A DNA stretch of 43,240 nucleotides from Thermoplasmata archaeon (GTDB lineage: Archaea; Thermoplasmatota; Thermoplasmata; RBG-16-68-12; JAGMCJ01): positions 1 to 43,240 of the forward strand of contig JAGLRN010000101.1 in assembly GCA_023136265.1 (NCBI GenBank), given 5' to 3'. Every line of letters starts with the position of its first letter. The first letter of the stretch is position 1. This document shows, piece by piece, positions 9,301-16,846 of the stretch. Position numbers and translations under genes: made by a program. The notes below the pieces were generated by a model. It did not search any database. It saw nothing but the letters and a program-made list of their open reading frames with translations, and was not told where the DNA came from.

Positions 9301-9890
9301 TGGCTCTGCTTGCGGGTCTCGTGGCCCAGAGCCCAGGTACATCCCTTTACTTCGTGGCTCTGCCCATCGCTGCGGCTGTTATCGCGTACTACTTGAACGA
9401 CGCATTGACATTCAACATCGCCTACCTCGCGATCGTTGGACAGAGCATCCTTGGGATCTCAATAGCTCTGGATTCCGTGGAAGGGGCTCTGATCTTCCTT
9501 CCGATAGTCATAGCGCCTATGATTGCCCTTGGCTTCATATTCGAGCTGTGGACAACCAGGCAGAACGTTGCCAAGCTAACCCAACTCGTGGGCGTGCTAG
9601 TCTGGTTCGTGGCGCCGCTGGTGACCTTCGGCACCGGTTTGGCAACGACAATCTCTTGGACTGTCATCGGCACCGTTGCCCTGGCCTGGGGGCTTGGAAG
9701 GAGGTTCGCCGCGCTCCGATATCTGGGCTTCCTCATGGTCTTCACGGTGCTCGGGAAGGTCTTCTTGTACGACATGGCGGGCTTGTCGGTCGAGTACAGG
9801 ATTCTCGGATTAATCATTCTCGCCATCGCGCTCCTCGGCATCTCCTACGGCTATGCGCGGTTCCGCAAGGGACATGCGGCGGACGGGTAG
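6342..9890 (+). CDS. Large multi-TM DUF2339-like membrane protein with internal triplicated TM module
   Basis: 1182 aa. N-terminal TM, acidic Glu/Pro-rich region, then LGEKWFLWIGVILLAIAFAFIL and many TM segments. Three internal repeats beginning (L/V)TFP(T/A)(S/P)L(L/F)(M/L)xRGE. Confidence 0.75.
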   Translation: MRVGLVIGGAVLFALGVVFLSFFGIIFVIIGLLLLILGAFLPSEETAAVERQRRQMEKLSYQIFNLEDTQSKMLGRLWANEELQREMLGRIWRLEKGERFEGEIKVEEEVPSEEEPEPEFIPRPFPAEFFEAVPEPAVEEEMVEEVPEEAERVAEEPLEAIAELPEEEEPRPGISKPRPAPEGVSRIEMVLGEKWFLWIGVILLAIAFAFILAITIPTMTPEQVVGLTFAVAIGIALLGEYIYTKQGLHTYAKGLEVAAFAIGHIGAWGGGFFFRIEGFPWHYILGALLALEVLAVFRYRSPLLAIQMGFLYLGWIVWLRYLQTLEAFAFALLLSVGAVLVIVIAYALKDALATLVLAFAFDGVALLSFSLAAPYTYIPVLAVGLITVAVVTMLRWEKIPMPRPEVRITAWAVGIILTYSILFANLRAIDDLTVLLTFATLTAAFAASEILAPDDELTLVFAGLIGILTFPTSLLMVRGEFALLVYPVLLGVLGFVRPVRGLAWLSNIVYVSLLAFAISPSLMDPTVQLSIVWALMFGTLALHAFLQERAGYIGVPEEVPTDFHVPVFVLLLTYFTLTSFPDLVPEALFMVAMPLSFVLSRKWKEIPHLALVMAAVTFPAPLFLGRGEIALFLFPAMLVGLHFWRPTKGLAWFANAIYISAIVFAVYPSSLEPITRFGIAWGFFFATVGLHLFLQRESGYTGVPEDSPTDLQVPLFALILTGLTAAWFPDLAAETVVVYMVAMPLAFVLSRDWRKTFALVGFMALLTFPAPLFLVRGEFALFLFPAMLLGLAILRPAKGLAWFPNVTYLALVMFASKTGFADPVAQFAVVWTVFFVTVVMHLFLQETSGYTDVSEQIPTDIPALLFAVVLAGLTVRWFPSVDVLSIPLMLYAAALLLAILLNRRDLFGANWKMATVIGSVAGCMFLARNLVLVRIEDFVVTFDPIVSAFHLAVMLALGFLVAYRRPVERLALDMPTKRPWYFSAPTLALLAGLVAQSPGTSLYFVALPIAAAVIAYYLNDALTFNIAYLAIVGQSILGISIALDSVEGALIFLPIVIAPMIALGFIFELWTTRQNVAKLTQLVGVLVWFVAPLVTFGTGLATTISWTVIGTVALAWGLGRRFAALRYLGFLMVFTVLGKVFLYDMAGLSVEYRILGLIILAIALLGISYGYARFRKGHAADG

Positions 9891-9947
9891 CCTCAGCAAC
9901 GGGCTAAGCTCTTTATAACGAGCAGCCATTCTCACGCGGGGAGGACG

Positions 9948-10973
9948 ATGAAAGCTGCTGTGTTCTATGAGAAGGGTCAGCCACTGAAGATCGAGGACGT
10001 TCCGATGCCCGAGGTCGACGATTGCGACCTGCTGGTCAAGGTCGCCGCCTGCGGGCTCTGCCGGACGGACCTGCACTACCTGCACGGGGTTCCGACGTTC
10101 AAGAAGCCGCCGATCATACTCGGCCACGAGATTAGCGGGACGGTCGAGGACATGGGTTCGGCGGTCGAGGGCGTCGAGAAGGGAGACAAGGTGCTCATCC
10201 CGCCGGTGTTCTCGTGTGGCGAGTGCATCATGTGCCGGACCGGGCGGGGAACGCTGTGCACGAATCAGGTGATGGTGGGCAACCACAGGGATGGAGGTTT
10301 TGCGGAGTACGTGGCATTTCCCGCCGCCTTTGCCTTCAAGCTCCCGGACGAGGTCCCGCTCCAGGAGGGCGCGATAATCTCGGATGCGATCTCCACGCCT
10401 TATCATGCGGTCGTCAACCGGGCGGAGGTCCAGGCGGGCGACAACGTCGCGATATTCGGCTGCGGTGGCGTCGGTCTCGCGACGGTCAAGATGGCGACTT
10501 TGGCGGGAGGGAATGTCATCGCAGTTGACATCTTCGACGAGAAGCTGGAGATGGCGAAGAAAGCGGGCGCGGTTGAAGTTATCAACGCAAAGAAGGAGGA
10601 GGACGTCGCCAAGCGGATTAGGCGGCTCACGGGCGTGGGCGCGGACATCGCGATGGAAGTGATAGGCAATCCCACGACGATAGAGCAGGCCTTCAACTCA
10701 GTACGCTGGGGAGGAAGAGTAGTCGTCGTCGGCTACACGCACAAGGACATCTCATTGAACGCTGGCAAGATCATGTTCCGCGAAATCGAAATCAAAGGGT
10801 CGCTCGGCTGCGGTCTTCAGGACTTTCCCAAGGTCATCGACCTGGTGAAGCACGGGAAGATGGACGTCAAGGAGCTCGTGACTCATAGGTTCAAGCTGGA
10901 CGAGATCAACGAGGGTTTCGCGCTCCTAGAGGCAGGCGACCCGAGTCTGATAAGAGCAATCGCCATACCATAG
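9948..10973 (+). CDS. Zinc-dependent alcohol dehydrogenase family protein (MDR superfamily)
   Basis: CGLCRTDLHYLHG, GHEISGTVEDMG, structural Zn cysteines CGECIMCRTGRGTLC, NAD-binding GCGGVGLATVKMA. TTTATAAC box upstream. Confidence 0.92.
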   Translation: MKAAVFYEKGQPLKIEDVPMPEVDDCDLLVKVAACGLCRTDLHYLHGVPTFKKPPIILGHEISGTVEDMGSAVEGVEKGDKVLIPPVFSCGECIMCRTGRGTLCTNQVMVGNHRDGGFAEYVAFPAAFAFKLPDEVPLQEGAIISDAISTPYHAVVNRAEVQAGDNVAIFGCGGVGLATVKMATLAGGNVIAVDIFDEKLEMAKKAGAVEVINAKKEEDVAKRIRRLTGVGADIAMEVIGNPTTIEQAFNSVRWGGRVVVVGYTHKDISLNAGKIMFREIEIKGSLGCGLQDFPKVIDLVKHGKMDVKELVTHRFKLDEINEGFALLEAGDPSLIRAIAIP

Positions 10974-11031
10974 TGGGATCAATCGGTGGAAAACGTATTA
11001 TAATCCTCCTGTTCTTGATTCGCCCAGTCAA

Positions 11032-11580
11032 ATGGTGAGAGTTATGACAAAGGTGAAGGTATTCAGATGCAGGATCTGTGGCGACCCCTACATAGGGACC
11101 GAGCCGCCCTCTCGTTGTCCTTTCTGCGGCGCGACGACTCAGTATTTCGTCGAGGCGGACAAGTGGGACCCGCAAGAGTTCGACGTCGAGCTGAGCGACC
11201 AGGCTCGCGAGGACCTGGAGGCGGCGTTGAAGCTGGAGCTGGGCAACACGTCGTTCTACACGTGCGCCGAGAACGTCGCCAAGAACAGCGGGGACGAGTA
11301 CGGTTTCGCCAAGTTCAAGTCGCTGAGGAAGGTGGAGAGCGAGCACGCGAGCGCGATATGCAAGTTCCTGAAGATCTCCAAGCCGCCGATTGAGGCTGGG
11401 ACCTGCAGCCAGGAGTTCAAGGAGAACACGCAGGAAGGCTGGGACAGGGAGGACCGCGCGATAAAGGCGTACTCCACATTCAGGGACAGGGCGACAGAGC
11501 CCAGGTTGAAGGAGTTCTTCGGCGCGCTTGTTGAGATCGAGACCGATCATCTGGACCTGCACGCGGAGAGCTTGGGTTAG
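11032..11580 (+). CDS. Rubrerythrin-like protein with N-terminal rubredoxin-type domain
   Basis: N-terminal CRICGDPY...CPFCG followed by a ferritin-like helical domain with E...ExxH patterns (KVESEHASAICKFL; EIETDHLDLHAE). ATTATAAT box upstream. The start may instead be 11044. Confidence 0.82.
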   Translation: MVRVMTKVKVFRCRICGDPYIGTEPPSRCPFCGATTQYFVEADKWDPQEFDVELSDQAREDLEAALKLELGNTSFYTCAENVAKNSGDEYGFAKFKSLRKVESEHASAICKFLKISKPPIEAGTCSQEFKENTQEGWDREDRAIKAYSTFRDRATEPRLKEFFGALVEIETDHLDLHAESLG

Positions 11581-11591
11581 CCAGAACAGCG

Positions 11592-12338
11592 CTACAGCGA
11601 GTTCCTCGCAACACCGAGCGGGTCGATTTCCCGCATGAGCTCCAGTTCCTCTTCAGTTGGAAGTCCCGTCTGAGGCACGTCATCGGGGGTTCTCAGCTCA
11701 AAACCCGTGTTCTGCACCACATCGTCCACCGAAACGCCCGGATGAACGGACTTCAACCGCATTCTCTCCTCATCGAAGTCCATCACGCAGATCGGCGTGA
11801 CGACAAGAGACGGCCCACCACCTGGGAAGTCCTTGCCATCGACGAAACCAGGCCCGCTAACGAAATCCACCTTCTGAACGAACGTCCGCGCGCTGTGGTT
11901 CATCGCGTAGACCGCGAACCTTCTCGCCCGCGAGAGGAAGGGCAGTCCGACGGAACCGGGACCGCGGAACTTGATCTCGCCAGGCCTACCGATGCCAATT
12001 AGATTGCAGTTCCCCCGCTCGTCAATCTGAAGGCCGCCGGCGAAGAAGATATCAATCTCCGTTCTCGCCTCGAAGTCTATGACGTCAGAGAGCGGTAGAA
12101 CACACTCGGCCTTCAGCAGCCGATCGTCGCAAGAGGACGCCGGAAGTGGCTCAAGTAGCGGGTTCACCGCCCCGCTCCCTCCCGTTATGTAGGAGAGATT
12201 CGGTGCGTGCGTCATCTGTGCTAGGCGAGAAGCGAGCATCGGGATCCCGCTGAAAGCACCCATAATCGCGACCTCACCGTCCTCGAGATGCTTCGAGAGG
12301 ACCGATGCCATCAGCTCAGCGGTCTTGACTTCTACCAT
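11592..12338 (-). CDS. CoA-transferase family subunit B (GctB/IpdB-like)
   Basis: MVEVKTAELMASVLSKHLEDGEVAIMGAFSGIPMLASRLAQMTHAPNLSYITGG...GGLQIDERGNCNLIGIG. Start overlaps the stop of subunit A. Confidence 0.82.
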   Translation of the reverse strand: MVEVKTAELMASVLSKHLEDGEVAIMGAFSGIPMLASRLAQMTHAPNLSYITGGSGAVNPLLEPLPASSCDDRLLKAECVLPLSDVIDFEARTEIDIFFAGGLQIDERGNCNLIGIGRPGEIKFRGPGSVGLPFLSRARRFAVYAMNHSARTFVQKVDFVSGPGFVDGKDFPGGGPSLVVTPICVMDFDEERMRLKSVHPGVSVDDVVQNTGFELRTPDDVPQTGLPTEEELELMREIDPLGVARNSL

Positions 12339-13228
12339 GGGACGCCCCCCTCCATAAGCTCCTTGGCTTTCTCGCGCCCGCCGATCACCTCTAGGTACTC
12401 CTCGTTGTCCTTCGGCCCGCGGACGTACTTCTCCAAGTACGCATCGAAGTCCTCCTTGCATGCCTTCAGGTATTCCTTCAGGTGGTCCTCGTCGTATCGA
12501 TAGTACCGATGCGACGATGTTGGATGACAACCGAACGGCGTGTTGACAACGGCATCCACGAGGAAAGCGGGAACATCGACGCGCATGGCATTCTCGAGCA
12601 TATATTCGTGCGGCACGACCTCCTCGACCTGAAGGATGACCTTGTCGCTCGCCTTAATCATGAGGAAGTCGTTGAACTTGCTGCCCTCGAATATCGCGTT
12701 CCCGTACTCGTCCGCCTTCTGGCAGTGAACCAGGGCGACATCTGGTTGCAGCGCAGGAAGGCACGCGACCTTCTCCCCGCCAAAGGGGTCCGACGTCCAC
12801 CTGTAGTCATCCTCGTTCATGGACGGCACGGATGTCGCCTCTAGGCCTCTCGGCAGCGGAATGAAGGGCATGGAGCTCGCCCCCGCTCGGAGCGTGTACG
12901 TGACGAACGCTTCATCGCACTCGCGGACCTTCAGCTTCCCGCTCTCTGCGAACTTCCTGAAGTTGGGAGCGAGTCCAAGGTGCTCCATTCCGACGTACGC
13001 GCAGTAGAGCTCGTCCACAAGACCCGCGCCGATGAGCATGTCCGCGTTCACGGAGCCAGAGGGGCTCGTGATCAGCCTTCCGATTCCGACTTTCTGCCGG
13101 ATGACCTCGCGAATGAGCGCCATCGTGTTGTTGTGCATGTGCATCCCGCCGATGGCGACGAAACATCCGTCCTTCATGAAGCGCTCGACCGTCTCTTTCG
13201 CATTCAAAACCTTCTCCGTTCTGGCCAT
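12332..13228 (-). CDS. CoA-transferase family subunit A (GctA/IpdA-like)
   Basis: MARTEKVLNAKETVERFMKDGCFVAIGGMHMHNNTMALIREVIR...LRAGASSMPFIPLPRG...VALVHCQKADEYGNA. Start placed at ATG 13228 rather than the longer ORF start. Confidence 0.82.
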   Translation of the reverse strand: MARTEKVLNAKETVERFMKDGCFVAIGGMHMHNNTMALIREVIRQKVGIGRLITSPSGSVNADMLIGAGLVDELYCAYVGMEHLGLAPNFRKFAESGKLKVRECDEAFVTYTLRAGASSMPFIPLPRGLEATSVPSMNEDDYRWTSDPFGGEKVACLPALQPDVALVHCQKADEYGNAIFEGSKFNDFLMIKASDKVILQVEEVVPHEYMLENAMRVDVPAFLVDAVVNTPFGCHPTSSHRYYRYDEDHLKEYLKACKEDFDAYLEKYVRGPKDNEEYLEVIGGREKAKELMEGGVPW

Positions 13229-13308
13229 TAACCTCCCCTCGCTAAGGATTAAATAGAGTCGCCGCATTAACGCGCTCCGCCTATTAAACTTTCTTTGAGA
13301 GGGATACA

Positions 13309-14052
13309 ATGGAGCTGGAAGGAAAGAACGCAATTGTGACCGGAGGGAGCCTTGGAATCGGGACCGCCATCGCGCTCAAGCTCGCCGAGGAAGGCGCGAA
13401 CGTTGCGATAAACTACAGGAAGCACGACGAAGAGGCAAAGGCGGTCGTCGCCGAGATCGAGAAGATGGGAAGGAAGGGCCTCGTCGTTCAGGCGGACGTC
13501 TCGAGCTTCGAGGACGCGCAGAACATGATCGAAAAGGTGGTCAAGGAGTTCGACGGGCTCGACATACTCGTGTGCAACGCTGGCATAAACTGGGACGGCG
13601 TGATCTGGAAGATGACGGAAGAACAGTGGGACCGCGTCATCGAGGTGAACCTCAAGGGGTACTTCAACTACATACGAGCCGCCGCGCCGATTTTCAAGGA
13701 GCAGGGCTCCGGCAAGATAGTCAACATCACCAGCATCAACGGCCTGAGGGGCAAGTTCGGCCAGACGAACTACTCGGCCTCGAAAGGAGGCATAATCGCG
13801 CTCACCAAGGCTCTGGCGAAGGAGCTCGGGCGGTCCAGCGTGAACGTCAACGCAGTCGCGCCGGGGATGATAGAAACGGAAATGATGTCGCAGATCCCGG
13901 AGAAGTTCCTGCAGATAGCAAGGGATGAGACCGTCTTCGGCCGGATCGGCAAGCCCGAGGACGTGGCGAACTGCGTCGTCTTCCTTTGCAGCGAGAAGTC
14001 CAAGCACACGACCGGAGAGGTCATTAAGGTAGACGGCGGTCAGTACATATGA
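13309..14052 (+). CDS. Short-chain dehydrogenase/reductase (FabG/acetoacetyl-CoA reductase-like)
   Basis: TGGSLGIGTAIALKLAEEG, NAGINWDG, YSASKGGIIALTKALAKELG catalytic Tyr-x3-Lys. Confidence 0.92.
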   Translation: MELEGKNAIVTGGSLGIGTAIALKLAEEGANVAINYRKHDEEAKAVVAEIEKMGRKGLVVQADVSSFEDAQNMIEKVVKEFDGLDILVCNAGINWDGVIWKMTEEQWDRVIEVNLKGYFNYIRAAAPIFKEQGSGKIVNITSINGLRGKFGQTNYSASKGGIIALTKALAKELGRSSVNVNAVAPGMIETEMMSQIPEKFLQIARDETVFGRIGKPEDVANCVVFLCSEKSKHTTGEVIKVDGGQYI

Positions 14053-14061
14053 GGTGACCAC

Positions 14062-15204
14062 ATGCGGACAGGCGTTATTGGGATAGGTCATGGCAAGTTC
14101 GGCAGGAGAGAGGTGACGGTACAGGAGCTCGCCTTCGAGCCCTTCAGGGAAGCCCTCGACGACTGCGGGTTGCACCAGAAGGACCTGGACGCGCTCATCG
14201 TCGGTTCTTCGCCGGAATATCACAGGCAGCGATCATTGTCAGGTGTCGTCGCTGAGTATCTGGGTATGAACCCCAAGCCGACGTTCCTCGTGGAGGCCGC
14301 CTGCGCGTCGAGCAGCGCCGCTCTCGCTACTGCCGACGCCTACATTCGGGCGGGGATTTATGACACCGTTGCCGTGCTCGGTGTGCAGAAGATGCTGGAG
14401 CTCTCCACGCCCGAGATACTTGCATTGATGGGCAGGGTCGGGGATGTTCAGTGGGAGTCCGGGTTCGGGACGACATTCCCCGGATACTACGCTATGTTCG
14501 CGCACAGGCACATGTACGAGTACGGCACGACGAGAGAGCAAATGGCTGCGGTCGCTGTGAAGAACCACCACTACGGTGCGAAGAACCCGAACGCGATGTT
14601 CCAGAAGGAGATCACTGCCGAGAAAGCGCTCGCTTCGCGGATGGTCGCTTCCCCGCTGACGCTCTACGACTGTTGCGCCAACGCGGACGGTGCGGCGTGC
14701 ATGATTGTGACGAACGAGGAGACCGCCAAGAAGGCGGATACCCCGATATGGATGGCAGGACTGGGCTCCGCAACTGCTCCGATGTCCGTCCTGAGGAGAG
14801 AGAAGCTCAGCGAGATCCCCAGTGCCATCGATGCGGCTCGGAACGCGTACAAGATGGCGGGAATCGAGCCCAAGGATGTCGACGTGGCCGATGTGCACGA
14901 CTGCTTCACGATCGCTGAGATCCTCGCTTACGAGGACCTCGGTTTCTGCGAGAAGGGCGGTGGTGGCAAGATGATCGAGGAGGGCGAGACGCACATTGGC
15001 GGGAGGATTCCCGTGAACGTCGACGGCGGGCTGAAGAGCAAGGGCCATCCGGTCGGCGCAACTGGTGTCTCCATGGCGGTCGAGGCCGTGAAGCAGCTTA
15101 GGGGTGAGGCGGGCGAGCGACAGGTCGACGGGGCCGAGGTCGCGCTGATGCACAACGTCGGCGGTATCGGACAGTATTGCTTCGTCAACATTCTCAGGAG
15201 GTGA
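14062..15204 (+). CDS. Thiolase (SCPx-like/archaeal acetyl-CoA acetyltransferase)
   Basis: Nucleophilic Cys in EAACASSSAAL, GGLKSKGHPVGATG, MHNVGGIGQYCFVNIL. Starts 9 nt after the SDR stop. Confidence 0.9.
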   Translation: MRTGVIGIGHGKFGRREVTVQELAFEPFREALDDCGLHQKDLDALIVGSSPEYHRQRSLSGVVAEYLGMNPKPTFLVEAACASSSAALATADAYIRAGIYDTVAVLGVQKMLELSTPEILALMGRVGDVQWESGFGTTFPGYYAMFAHRHMYEYGTTREQMAAVAVKNHHYGAKNPNAMFQKEITAEKALASRMVASPLTLYDCCANADGAACMIVTNEETAKKADTPIWMAGLGSATAPMSVLRREKLSEIPSAIDAARNAYKMAGIEPKDVDVADVHDCFTIAEILAYEDLGFCEKGGGGKMIEEGETHIGGRIPVNVDGGLKSKGHPVGATGVSMAVEAVKQLRGEAGERQVDGAEVALMHNVGGIGQYCFVNILRR

Positions 15205-15208
15205 TTTC

Positions 15209-15613
15209 TTGGGCAAACTAGGCAAGGTTGATTTCGTTCCTTTCTCGAAGGTCGATGGGATCGAGGAGAGGCTGAAGGAGGGCAAGATATCCGCCACAAG
15301 GTGCAAGAAGTGCAAGAACATCTATCTCCCGCCGAGGATGGACTGTCCCGAGTGCTTGGACGAGGAGATGGAGTGGGTGGATTGCGAGGGCAAGGGGACT
15401 CTCGTAACGTATACCACAATCCACGCCGCACCCGCTGGGTTCGAGGATGACGCCCCTTACACGATATGCTTGGTCGACGTCGAGGGTGGTGGACGGCTGG
15501 TCGGCTGGCTCGATGGAAAAGAGGAGGACCTCAAGATTGGTATGGGTGTGAGCGTCGGGATCAGGGACCTCCCAGAGGAGAGGATGATCTACTTCGTGAC
15601 GCCTGAGGAGTGA
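15209..15613 (+). CDS. DUF35 Zn-ribbon/OB-fold protein
   Basis: CKKCKNIYLPPRMDCPECLDEEMEWVDCEGKGTLVTYTTIHAAP. TTG start directly after GGAGGTGATTTC. Adjacent to its usual thiolase partner. Confidence 0.88.
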   Translation: MGKLGKVDFVPFSKVDGIEERLKEGKISATRCKKCKNIYLPPRMDCPECLDEEMEWVDCEGKGTLVTYTTIHAAPAGFEDDAPYTICLVDVEGGGRLVGWLDGKEEDLKIGMGVSVGIRDLPEERMIYFVTPEE

Positions 15614-15969
15614 GGGCTTGACCTGTTCGTGAGGCGGTTGAGCGGTTCGAATCTGTCTTCCAAGAACCTCAAAATGTCCTCAGATGTCTCCGTGGCGATT
15701 CCGTCCTTTCCAATGATGCGGTCGGCAGTCTCTAGGCCCAGGAGGACAGCCTCTGATGACCGAAAGAGTCTGGCTTTGATCCTGCTCCTGAACATCGAGT
15801 CAGTTGGGACTACTCCCAGAATGCAACCCTCATCATAGCTGGCTGAGATAATCTCGACTCCAGCTTCTCTCATCGCTTCCAGCGTTGCAGAATAGAGGGC
15901 TGGAAACGAAACATAGAAAGTCGAGTGTCTCTCATTTCTTCGCATTGACTCGAGATGATGCCCAATCAT
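15589..15969 (-). CDS. Hypothetical protein, 126 aa
   Basis: ORF with GGGAGGT RBS about 10 nt before ATG at 15969 and a perfect palindrome upstream. No family recognised. Confidence 0.55.
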   Translation of the reverse strand: MIGHHLESMRRNERHSTFYVSFPALYSATLEAMREAGVEIISASYDEGCILGVVPTDSMFRSRIKARLFRSSEAVLLGLETADRIIGKDGIATETSEDILRFLEDRFEPLNRLTNRSSPHSSGVTK

Positions 15970-15992
15970 CTGAACATAAACCTCCCCTGACT

Positions 15993-16010
15993 ATTATCAT
16001 CTATGATAAT
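15993..16010. promoter_or_regulatory. Palindrome ATTATCATCTATGATAAT, operator-like (TTATCA-N4-TGATAA family)
   Basis: Perfect 8-bp arms with a 2-nt centre, 24 nt upstream of the start at 15969. Confidence 0.6.
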
Positions 16011-16099
16011 GTCGCAACCGAGAACAAGCCCATGGCGTACATTGGACTTCTAGATGCTGAAGGGAAGTGAAGACTCTCGCGACCGGTAGAGAAGGAATT

Positions 16100-16693
16100 C
16101 TATGCTGTGGCCACCGAATCGTCCGCTTCAGTGTCTCGCTTCGGGTCCAAAGAGGCCGCGCGTCCTGCGATCAGCTCCGCTGTCTTTGCGAAGGCCCTCT
16201 CCACATTCTCTCCTGTCTTCGCACTCGTGAAGAGGTACGGAGCATCGTAAGCCGCCGCGAATTCCGCGAGGGCTCTTTCCTCGATTCTTGTCTGATCTCT
16301 CAGGTCTATCTTGTTTGCCAGTATCGTGATTGGAACCTCTCCACTCCCTGAGAACATGTTCTCGATCCATTCAGTCAAGTCGTCGAACGTGTCGGTCCGC
16401 GTGCAGTCGCAGACGGCGATTCCCCCATCCGCATCCTTGAAGTAAGATTCCGTAAACAGGTGCTTGAGGCTCTTCTGTCCCATTATATCCCAGACCATCA
16501 GAGTGGCCTTGACCTCCTGCCCCTTCCAGACAAGCGTGACCTCTTTCTTGGAGACGTTCGTGCCCAGCGTGTAGAGATAGCGCTCATCGAACTCACTGAA
16601 GACGAACCTCCTTATCAGACTGGTCTTTCCCACTCCACCATCGCCTATCAGGCAGACCTTGAGCTTGACTTCCCCGCGGAGGTTTGGTTCCAT
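16100..16693 (-). CDS. Ras/Rab-like small GTPase
   Basis: G1 GDGGVGKTS, G3 WDIMGQK, G4 NKID, G5 TSAKT. ATG at 16693 follows AGGAG; TTAAATAT box about 40 nt upstream. The track ORF starts at 16726. Confidence 0.92.
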   Translation of the reverse strand: MEPNLRGEVKLKVCLIGDGGVGKTSLIRRFVFSEFDERYLYTLGTNVSKKEVTLVWKGQEVKATLMVWDIMGQKSLKHLFTESYFKDADGGIAVCDCTRTDTFDDLTEWIENMFSGSGEVPITILANKIDLRDQTRIEERALAEFAAAYDAPYLFTSAKTGENVERAFAKTAELIAGRAASLDPKRDTEADDSVATA

Positions 16694-16846
16694 CTTCTGT
16701 CTCCTAGTTTCGTCCATCTGTAACATCCATATTTAAGGGGTCATCCCACATTATCAATTCCGATTCCACGGACCGTTCGTGGGTTGACTGGTGTCCTCTG
16801 GCCACACGAGTACGAGGGTGAACGCGTGTTGTCTCCAGCGTGGTTC

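Noticed and set aside
13267-15321. Long minus-strand ORFs (318 and 360 aa) opposite SDR and thiolase
   Set aside because: Translations lack recognisable domains and oppose well-supported genes; codon-shadow artefacts.
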